Origin: JBEEJL01 sp043744215
GTDB taxonomy: Bacteria; Pseudomonadota; Gammaproteobacteria; Burkholderiales; JBEEJL01
DNA: 64,000 nt
Reading direction: 5' to 3'
NCBI GenBank assembly: GCA_043744215.1
Contig: JAYTVC010000039.1
Span: 8,089-72,088, forward strand
Position 1 is the first letter of the stretch, and each line of letters starts with the position of its first letter. A program made the translations under genes and the position numbers. The notes under the pieces are model-generated. The model had not been told where the DNA came from. It was given only the letters and a program-made list of their open reading frames with translations, and made no database searches. Shown piece after piece: positions 53,545-60,454 of the stretch.

Positions 53545-56220
53545 ATGGATACCGGAAACCTCAGCCCATTATTCGCGCCCCAATCCGTCGCCCTGGTCGG
53601 CGCGTCGGATCGTCTCGAGTCCATCGGCGGCATGGTGTATGCAAAACTGGCGAGCCAGTATCGCGGCACCTTGTATGCGATCAATCCGGGCCACAAAACC
53701 ATCGGCGAAAAAAAGTGTTTCAAATCCCTGGCCGATTTGCCAGGTAGCGTGGATCTGGCCGTTATCGCCGTGCGCGCCGATCACTTGCCCGAGATCATGC
53801 AGTCCTGCGCGAAGCGAGGCATTAAACACGCACTGTTGATGGCTGTGCCGGGCGATATCAAACCCGAGCTCGAACAAAGCTTTTGCACCGAAGCGTTGCA
53901 AATTGCGCGACGCCACGATATTCGCGTGCTGGGCCCCCATTCGCGCGGCATCATCCGTCCTGAAATCGGCTTTGATGCGTCGCCCAATACAATAGAAATA
54001 CGCAGCGGTAATGTGGCATTGGTGTCACAGTCTGCCGCCCTCGGTGCAGCCCTGCTCGATATTGCGCAAGTCAACCACATCGGATTTTCCAGTTGCATTT
54101 CGCTCGGTTCCGCGAGCGATGTGGGCTTTGCCGGAATACTCGACTTCCTCGCCGCGGATCAGGCAACCAAAAGTATTTTGTTGTACATGGAATGGGTGAC
54201 TGATGCACGGCGCTTCATGAGTGCCCTGCGCGCAGCCTGCCGTGTAAAACCGGTCATCATTCTCAAAGCCGGCCGGCATGCGGGCGGTGCCCACGATTTG
54301 CAAACCCACAGCGGCAGTCTGGCCGGTTCCGACGAAGCCTTCAGCGCAGCCATTCGTCGTGCAGGCGCGGTACGCATTGACACCATTCACCAATTATTTG
54401 CAGCAGCGAAAACCTTGCCCGTGCATTCGCGCGTAAGCGGCAACCGCCTCGCCATTATCAGCAATGGCGGCGGCCCCGGCATTATCGCGGCCGATCGTGC
54501 GGCGCAGATGCATGTGGTGCTGGCGCGGTTTTCCACCGCCAGCTTCGGCGCGCTCAATGGCACCCTGCCGGCCAATTGGTCTCTTGGCAATCCGGTCGAT
54601 GTGTTGAACGACGCGGATCCGGCGCGTTTTGCTTTTGCGCTGAAAACTTGTCTGGATGATCCGAATGTGGATGGCGCACTGGCTATTCTCGCACCACAAG
54701 TCGTGAGCAAAATGGAAGATATGGCCCAGGCGGTGATCGATACGGCCCGCGCCCAAAGCAAACCGGTACTGGCTGTTTGTCTGGGTGAATCGCTGGTGGC
54801 CGGCAGTCGCCAAAAACTGGTGGCCGCCAATATTCCCAACTTCCGCACGCCGGAAGTGGCAGTAGATAGTTTTTCATTTATCACCGAATACCAGCGCAAC
54901 CAGAAACTTTTGGCGCAGTTGCCCGGACCGCTGGCTAATGAAGATGCGCCGGATGTGGAAGGCGCTCGACTGTTGATTGAAACTGCGCTGGCGCAAGGCC
55001 GCACAGCATTAACGGAAACGGAATCGCGCGCCCTGCTTGCCTGCTTCCGCATTGCTACCGTACCAACCGTTGTCGCGCGTAGCGCCAACGAAGCGTTGCT
55101 GATAGCGGAGCAAATCGGCATGCCGGTAGCGATGAAAGTGTATTCGCCCGACATTACGCACAAGTCCGATGTGAATGGCGTCTGGTTGAATGTATCCGCC
55201 GCGCAAGCGGTGCGCTCGACTTACCACGACCTGCTTGCCAACACGACAAAGCTCCAGCCCGATGCGCGCATAGAAGGCATCGCGATCCAGCCGATGATCG
55301 TGCGTCCCCATGCGCGTGAAGTGCTGGTTGGCATCACGCGCGATGAAGTGTTCGGGCCGATATTGATATTTGGCGCAGGCGGCACGCTGGTGGAAATACT
55401 GGGCGGCCACGCCAGCACGCTACCGCCGATTAATCGCTTTCTCGCATCCGAATTGATTGAGCGCTCGGCCGTTGCCCGTTTGCTCAAACCTTACCGCAAC
55501 CTGCCAGCCATCCATCACGAAGCGCTGGAAAACGTATTGCTGCGCGTATCGGAAATGGCCTGCGAATTGCCCTGGCTGCGGGAGCTGGACATCAATCCTT
55601 TGATGGTGGATGGAAACGGCGCGCTGGCAACCGAGGCTCGCATCGTGGTCGGCCAGGTATCGGCGAACCCGAAACCCTACGCGCATATGGCCATCCACCC
55701 GTATCCTGCGCACCTCGCGACTGCGTGGCAAATGCCCGACGGCGTCAACGTCACCATTCGTCCCATGCGGCCGGAAGACGCGGACATGGAAGCGGCCTTT
55801 GTGCGCAAATTATCGGACAAGACGCGTTACTTCCGTTTTCTGGGCACACTGCGCGAACTGACGCCTACGATGCTGTTACGCTTTACCCAATACGACTACG
55901 ACCGCGAACTCGCGCTGGTGGCAGTGACGTCCGCAGGCGAGAGTGAAATACAAATCGGCGTAGCGCGCTATGTGATCAAACCCGATGCGACGCGTTGCGA
56001 ATTTTCAGTCGTGGTGGCCGATGAATGGCAACACCGCGGCGCAGGTTACAAGTTAATGACAGCGTTAATGGACGCAGCACGGGCGAAAAAATTGCGGCAT
56101 ATGGACGGCGAAGTGCTCGGTGAAAACAGCGGCATGTTGTCGATGATGGATTCGCTCGGCTTCAAATCAAAAACCAGCGATGAAGATGCGACGATAAAAG
56201 AAGTGACGATTGACCTATAA
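53545..56220 (+). CDS. Protein lysine acetyltransferase Pat (ADP-forming acyl-CoA synthetase-like plus GNAT)
   Basis: The 891-aa protein combines a CoA-binding domain (FAPQSVALVGASDRLESIGG), a succinyl-CoA-ligase-like region with NGGGPGIIAADRA, an ATP-grasp region (AMKVYSPDITHKSDVNGVWL) and a C-terminal GNAT domain from about residue 730 (VTIRPMRPEDADMEAAFVRK, then the acetyl-CoA loop EWQHRGAGYKLM). This matches Pat/PatZ (YfiQ), which acetylates Acs- and PrpE-type ligases. PrpE in this window carries the target-type Lys motif. The HDAC-family gene faces away from it, 170 bp distant. Confidence 0.9.
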   Translation: MDTGNLSPLFAPQSVALVGASDRLESIGGMVYAKLASQYRGTLYAINPGHKTIGEKKCFKSLADLPGSVDLAVIAVRADHLPEIMQSCAKRGIKHALLMAVPGDIKPELEQSFCTEALQIARRHDIRVLGPHSRGIIRPEIGFDASPNTIEIRSGNVALVSQSAALGAALLDIAQVNHIGFSSCISLGSASDVGFAGILDFLAADQATKSILLYMEWVTDARRFMSALRAACRVKPVIILKAGRHAGGAHDLQTHSGSLAGSDEAFSAAIRRAGAVRIDTIHQLFAAAKTLPVHSRVSGNRLAIISNGGGPGIIAADRAAQMHVVLARFSTASFGALNGTLPANWSLGNPVDVLNDADPARFAFALKTCLDDPNVDGALAILAPQVVSKMEDMAQAVIDTARAQSKPVLAVCLGESLVAGSRQKLVAANIPNFRTPEVAVDSFSFITEYQRNQKLLAQLPGPLANEDAPDVEGARLLIETALAQGRTALTETESRALLACFRIATVPTVVARSANEALLIAEQIGMPVAMKVYSPDITHKSDVNGVWLNVSAAQAVRSTYHDLLANTTKLQPDARIEGIAIQPMIVRPHAREVLVGITRDEVFGPILIFGAGGTLVEILGGHASTLPPINRFLASELIERSAVARLLKPYRNLPAIHHEALENVLLRVSEMACELPWLRELDINPLMVDGNGALATEARIVVGQVSANPKPYAHMAIHPYPAHLATAWQMPDGVNVTIRPMRPEDADMEAAFVRKLSDKTRYFRFLGTLRELTPTMLLRFTQYDYDRELALVAVTSAGESEIQIGVARYVIKPDATRCEFSVVVADEWQHRGAGYKLMTALMDAARAKKLRHMDGEVLGENSGMLSMMDSLGFKSKTSDEDATIKEVTIDL

Positions 56221-56232
56221 AATATTGAATAT

Positions 56233-56245
56233 AATCAAATAGTTA
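56233..56245 (+). promoter_or_regulatory. IHF-consensus dispersed element, copy 10
   Basis: AATCAAATAGTTA, exact consensus, with left flank AATATTGAATAT. Element and flanks fill the whole 31-bp gap between the convergent pat and rpoS stop codons. Confidence 0.6.
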
Positions 56246-56251
56246 TGTTAA

Positions 56252-57256
56252 CTACGCTTCATTCAGCAAATCTCTATCCACGCCATCGCGTTTGATCATG
56301 GCGCGCAACGCGTTGATCGCTTCAATCTGGATCTGGCGCACGCGTTCGCGCGTGATGTCGAGTTCATTGGCCAAATCTTCCAGCGTCGATACATCGCCAT
56401 TATGCAGGCCGTAGCGGCGCTCAATGACCCATCGTTGTTTCTCGGTCAACGCATTGAGCCAACTGCGCATCATGGCATGCACTTCGGCTTGCTCCAGTAA
56501 CTCGTCCGGTAACAAGGCCTGTTCGTCGGCAATGGATTCGCCAATCGAGAGCGATGGATCCACATCGAGGGGGGAATCGAGGCTGGCCATGCGTTCGTTC
56601 AGGTTAAGTACACGACGCACTTCTTCCACCGGGCGGCCGAGCAAATGCGCGATGTCTTCAGGCTTGGGATCCGTATCGCTGCGCGCTTCAAGAAACCGCA
56701 TGGCGCGCAAATAGACGTTCAACTCTTTGATCACATGCACCGGCAGGCGGATAGTGCGTGACTGGTTCATGATGGCGCGCTCAACGTTCTGGCGGATCCA
56801 CCACGTCGCGTACGTGGAAAAACGAAAACCGCGTTCGGGCTCGAATTTTTCCAGCGCATGCATGAGGCCGAGATTGCCTTCCTCTATCAAATCAAGCAGC
56901 GGCACGCCCCGGTTAATGTAACCCTTGGCGATGTTGACGACCAGCCGCAGGTTATGCTCGATCATTTTTTGCCGCGCGTCGAAATCGCCCGCGCGGGCCG
57001 CACGGGAAAGCGTTTGTTCTTCGGCCGGCGTGAGCAGTCGGCGGCGGCCCAGTTCATTCAGGTATACCTGTGTGACGTCCGCATGAAATTCTTCGGCATA
57101 CCCGTCGCTGACTTGCCGGCCGCTGACCAAGGCTTCCACTTCGTTTTTCAAAGCGCCATTGTGGCCTTGCAAAGGCTCTGCGCGATCCGTATACAAATCT
57201 TTATCGCTCATGTCGTCGGCGATATCCTCGTCATCGCTTCCGTAGCTGCGGGTCAT
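56252..57256 (-). CDS. rpoS: RNA polymerase sigma factor RpoS
   Basis: The 334-aa sigma-70 family factor directs the general stress and stationary-phase response. Regions visible: 1.2 (DVTQVYLNELGRRRLLTPAE), 2 (HNLRLVVNIAKGY, then YATWWIRQNVERAIMNQSRT), 3 (LPVHVIKELNVYLRAMR) and 4.2 (TLEDLANELDITRERVRQIQ). Length and wording suit RpoS rather than RpoD. The ATG overlaps the nlpD stop by 4 nt. Confidence 0.95.
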   Translation of the reverse strand: MTRSYGSDDEDIADDMSDKDLYTDRAEPLQGHNGALKNEVEALVSGRQVSDGYAEEFHADVTQVYLNELGRRRLLTPAEEQTLSRAARAGDFDARQKMIEHNLRLVVNIAKGYINRGVPLLDLIEEGNLGLMHALEKFEPERGFRFSTYATWWIRQNVERAIMNQSRTIRLPVHVIKELNVYLRAMRFLEARSDTDPKPEDIAHLLGRPVEEVRRVLNLNERMASLDSPLDVDPSLSIGESIADEQALLPDELLEQAEVHAMMRSWLNALTEKQRWVIERRYGLHNGDVSTLEDLANELDITRERVRQIQIEAINALRAMIKRDGVDRDLLNEA

Positions 57257-58128
57257 GAGATTTTGTCGCCCGGCAGATATTTCATCGGATCTACCGGCTT
57301 GCCCATCAAGCGAATTTCAAAATGCAGTTTCACATGATCGGAGTCGGTGTTGCCCATTTCGGCGATCTTCTGGCCTTTGCTGACTTGCTGATCTTCTTTG
57401 ACTAATATTTTGTCGTTATGGGCATACAGGCTCAAATAATTTTTGCTATGACTGATGACTACCATTTTGCCCATATGCGGCACGCTGCTGCCTACATAAA
57501 TGACTTTTCCGGCTGCACTCGCCATCACGGGTTGGCCGAGCGCGCCGGTGATATCCAGCCCTTTATTGGCCTCGCTGAAAAAGCCCTTGATTTTGCCCTG
57601 GGCCGGCCATGCCCAGTCGGTGACGCCATCAGCAACGGCTGAGGGCGGCGCAACGACGGTCGGGGAATTCGCGGCAACGGGCACCTCGGCGCCAGGTTTA
57701 GCCGCTGCAATCGCCGTGCCGCCTTCAAGGCCGGGGTTTTGTACCAAGGCCAGCGCATCGGGGGAGTAGGGCAATTTGATCGCCTTGGGCGCGGATTTGA
57801 GCAATTCAGATTGGGCGAGGACGGCATTGCCGGTGCCGGCATTCGCGGGCTGATTCACCGCGCCGGGCAGCGCACGCGCTTGAGGTGCAGCAGCGCCCGG
57901 CTTAATGGGCGTGGCAATAACATCACCGCCAGCGGCAGGTTGCGACGGAATAATAACGGGCAAAGCAGTCACAGGAGGGGCAACCACCGCCGGTGCACCG
58001 CGCGCCGCGGTGGGCGCTGGCATGCGCTCGGGCGCGGGCTGGGGCAAACGCGTAGCACAGGCTGTAACCAGCAGTGCAGGGGCCAGCAGCCACGTAAGAA
58101 AAAAATAGTGATGGTTTCTGCGGTTCAC
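57253..58128 (-). CDS. nlpD: NlpD-like lipoprotein with degenerate M23 domain, LysM not visible
   Basis: This 291-aa outer-membrane-type lipoprotein has lipobox LLVTAC. A Pro/Ala-rich stretch of about 150 residues follows where other NlpD proteins carry a LysM domain; no YTVxxGDT-like motif is seen. The C-terminal LytM/M23 domain has SEANKGLDITGALGQPVMAS and GKMVVISHSKNYLSLYAHND. The first zinc His is replaced by Asn (NKGLD), as in non-catalytic amidase activators. NlpD activates AmiC at the division site. Its position before rpoS is conserved. Confidence 0.88.
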   Translation of the reverse strand: MNRRNHHYFFLTWLLAPALLVTACATRLPQPAPERMPAPTAARGAPAVVAPPVTALPVIIPSQPAAGGDVIATPIKPGAAAPQARALPGAVNQPANAGTGNAVLAQSELLKSAPKAIKLPYSPDALALVQNPGLEGGTAIAAAKPGAEVPVAANSPTVVAPPSAVADGVTDWAWPAQGKIKGFFSEANKGLDITGALGQPVMASAAGKVIYVGSSVPHMGKMVVISHSKNYLSLYAHNDKILVKEDQQVSKGQKIAEMGNTDSDHVKLHFEIRLMGKPVDPMKYLPGDKIS

Positions 58129-58802
58129 ATCGTACCCCCACGCAACGGAACGAACTTTACAGATTCGAGCCGGGTTTCGATGAACTCTTTTTCCGTATGG
58201 TCGATGACGGTCAGAAACTGTTCTGCGGCACCTACGGGCAATATCATTCTGCCGCCAATTGCCAATTGTTGCAACAGTTCGGGTGGCACGCGGGTAGCCC
58301 CTGCCGTCATGATGATCCCGTCAAACGGTGCTGCCGCAGCCAACCCGATATTGCCGTCCGCATGAAAAAGCTTGGTATTGCTGCACTTAAGTTCGCGCAA
58401 ATGACCACGGGCCTTGGCCAGTAACGGGCCGATGCGTTCGACAGAATAAACTTCTGCGGCAAATTTAGACAAGACCGCAGTCTGATAACCGCATCCCGTG
58501 CCAATCTCCAGCACTTTCATCAAGTTCGCGCCGCGCGCGCCTTTAAGCAATAATTCTGTCATGCGCGCGACAATATGCGGGCTGGAAATGGTTTGCCCGT
58601 GGCCAATGGGCAAGGCATTATCTTCATAGGCGCGGCTGGCCAGTGCTTCTTCAAGAAAAATGTGGCGCGGAATTTGCGCCACGGCTTCGAGCACTTCCTC
58701 ATTCTTGATGCCTTGGGCACGCAGGCGCTCCACCATGCGCGCACGGGTACGCATTGAGGTCATGCCAATACCCTGGCTGCGTAAACTGTTCAGCGGCTTC
58801 AT
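58125..58802 (-). CDS. pcm: Protein-L-isoaspartate O-methyltransferase
   Basis: The 225-aa enzyme methylates isoaspartyl residues in damaged proteins with S-adenosylmethionine. Motifs are LPIGHGQTISSPHIVARM (the family motif around GQTIS), the SAM-binding VLEIGTGCGYQTAVLSK, and FDGIIMTAGATRVPPELLQQ. It overlaps surE and nlpD by 4 nt each. Confidence 0.95.
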   Translation of the reverse strand: MKPLNSLRSQGIGMTSMRTRARMVERLRAQGIKNEEVLEAVAQIPRHIFLEEALASRAYEDNALPIGHGQTISSPHIVARMTELLLKGARGANLMKVLEIGTGCGYQTAVLSKFAAEVYSVERIGPLLAKARGHLRELKCSNTKLFHADGNIGLAAAAPFDGIIMTAGATRVPPELLQQLAIGGRMILPVGAAEQFLTVIDHTEKEFIETRLESVKFVPLRGGTM

Positions 58803-59542
58803 GGATCCAGCCAGTGTTTTATCGGATCAATATGCGAGAACTGCGTCAAATCCATTTGCAGCGGCGTAATGGAAACGAAGCCGTGCTCTACCGCATGAAA
58901 ATCGGTACCCTCGCCGGCATCTTGCGCCGGACCCGCTGCCCCTACCCAGTAAATGGTATCGCCACGGGGGTTGGTGCTTTTAATCACCGGCTCTGCCTTA
59001 TGGCGCTTGCCGAGGCGTGTTACACGCACGCCCTTCAGCCCTGTATGAGCAATGTCCGGCACGTTAACGTTCAGTAACATCGGTTTCGCATAGGGCTGCC
59101 GCTGATGCCGGCGCACAATGTCGGCTACCACATTGGCAGCGGTGGAAAAATTTTCAGCGCCCCGCTTTGCCAGCGATACCGCGATGGACGGGATGCCCAG
59201 CAGATAACCTTCAGCCGCCGCCGCGACGGTTCCCGAGTAAATCGTATCGTCGCCCATATTCGCGTTGTCGTTAATGCCGGAAATGACCATATCAGGCAGT
59301 TTGTCGAGCAGGCCGGTCACGGCCATGTGTACGCAATCGGTCGGCGTGCCATTGAGAAAATAAAAACCGTTAGCCGCTTGTTTGAGCAGCAAGGGGCGAT
59401 CAAGCGTAAGGGAGTTACTGGCGCCGCTGCGGTCCCGCTCCGGCGCGACAACCGTGATTTCTGCGATGGCAGAAAGGGTATCGGCCAGCATCGCCAGGCC
59501 AGGCGCGAAATATCCGTCGTCGTTGCTGAGCAGTATCCGCAT
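58799..59542 (-). CDS. surE: 5'/3'-nucleotidase SurE
   Basis: The 247-aa stationary-phase survival phosphatase starts at 59542 (MRILLSNDDGYFAPG), the normal SurE beginning; the frame continues upstream through the tRNA-Pro and must not be used. Metal-binding residues are the NDD at the start, Ser in GASNSLTLDRP and Asn in SGINDNANMGDDTIYSGTVA. First gene of surE-pcm-nlpD-rpoS, all with 4-nt overlaps. Confidence 0.95.
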   Translation of the reverse strand: MRILLSNDDGYFAPGLAMLADTLSAIAEITVVAPERDRSGASNSLTLDRPLLLKQAANGFYFLNGTPTDCVHMAVTGLLDKLPDMVISGINDNANMGDDTIYSGTVAAAAEGYLLGIPSIAVSLAKRGAENFSTAANVVADIVRRHQRQPYAKPMLLNVNVPDIAHTGLKGVRVTRLGKRHKAEPVIKSTNPRGDTIYWVGAAGPAQDAGEGTDFHAVEHGFVSITPLQMDLTQFSHIDPIKHWLDP

Positions 59543-59602
59543 GTATTTTTCTTTAAATCGTTCAGTCCGGAGGCGAATGCCTTTTGGAACATGTGGAAAA
59601 AC

Positions 59603-59636
59603 AAATAAAAAAGGGTTACGTCTCCGTAACCCTTTT
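59603..59636 (-). terminator. Terminator of tRNA-Pro
   Basis: Stem AAAAGGGTTACG / CGTAACCCTTTT with a 4-nt loop. It lies between the tRNA and surE, so surE likely starts from its own promoter. Confidence 0.85.
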
Positions 59637-59643
59637 GGTTTCC

Positions 59644-59720
<77 letters not shown>

Positions 59721-59754
59721 GACAGCGCATTATATGCGCAAAGCCCTGCACTGA

Positions 59755-60144
59755 CTAGACTTCAAGCAATTTGAGGATGGAGTGAATTTCCTGTCGCATG
59801 AAGGCGACATCAAACGTGGCGGGCGTTACGCCCACTGGTGACGCATTACTACGTGAGGCGGTGACTGCGTCGTCAAGCCGGTGCCGCGCACCGCTGATGG
59901 TGAAGCCTTCTTCATACAGTAATTCGCGAATTCGGCGGATGAGCAGCACTTCGTGATGCTGGTAGTAGCGGCGGTTACCGCGGCGTTTGAGAGGTTTGAG
60001 CTGAGCGAATTCCTGCTCCCAGTAGCGCAGGACGTGGGGTTTCACGCCGCATAACTCGCTGACTTCGCCAATAGTGAAATAACGTTTGGCGGGAATCAGC
60101 GGTAAATCACGGCTTGCCGGCTGTTCCACTGTAAGTGCTTTCAA
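59755..60144 (-). CDS. MerR-family transcriptional regulator
   Basis: The 129-aa protein has a winged helix (KRYFTIGEVSELCGVKPHVL, RYWEQEFAQLKPLKRRGNRR, YY) and a short helical tail without the Cys residues of metal sensors. It overlaps ihfA by 38 nt and precedes tRNA-Pro, the constant betaproteobacterial arrangement. Its regulon is not known. Confidence 0.88.
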   Translation of the reverse strand: MKALTVEQPASRDLPLIPAKRYFTIGEVSELCGVKPHVLRYWEQEFAQLKPLKRRGNRRYYQHHEVLLIRRIRELLYEEGFTISGARHRLDDAVTASRSNASPVGVTPATFDVAFMRQEIHSILKLLEV

Positions 60145-60415
60145 CGGTGGATTTCAATTTTTGGCTGGCATGGAAAGTCACCACGCGACGTGCTGTAATC
60201 GGAATTTCCTGGCCTGTTTTGGGATTGCGGCCTGGGCGCTGCGGCTTGATGCGCAATTGAAAATTGCCAAAACCGGAGAGTTTTACGCCGTCGCCTTTGG
60301 CCAGGGCGATACGGATTTCTTCAAAAAACGCTTCCACCATGTCTTTGGCTTCGCGTTTATTGAGACCCACTTTTTCGAACATCAAGTCAGCCAATTCAGC
60401 CTTAGTTAACGTCAT
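60107..60415 (-). CDS. ihfA: Integration host factor subunit alpha
   Basis: The 102-aa HU/IHF-family protein shows the N-terminal helices (LTKAELADLMFEKVGLNKRE), the conserved VKLSGFGNFQLRIKPQRPGR and the DNA-intercalating arm RPGRNPKTGQEIPITARRVV. With IhfB it bends DNA at WATCAANNNNTTR sites. One such site lies 12 bp upstream of its own ATG, and many others occur in this window. It is the third gene of pheS-pheT-ihfA. Confidence 0.95.
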   Translation of the reverse strand: MTLTKAELADLMFEKVGLNKREAKDMVEAFFEEIRIALAKGDGVKLSGFGNFQLRIKPQRPGRNPKTGQEIPITARRVVTFHASQKLKSTVESTYSGTAGKP

Positions 60416-60426
60416 TTTTCTTTCCC

Positions 60427-60439
60427 TATCAATTAGTTA
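60427..60439 (+). promoter_or_regulatory. ihfA: IHF-consensus element directly upstream of ihfA, copy 11
   Basis: TATCAATTAGTTA matches WATCAANNNNTTR exactly. It lies in the 39-bp pheT-ihfA gap, 12-24 bp before the ihfA start. Its flanks differ from the other copies, so it may be an independent site. Confidence 0.6.
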
Positions 60440-60454
60440 CGTAACTTATTTGTT

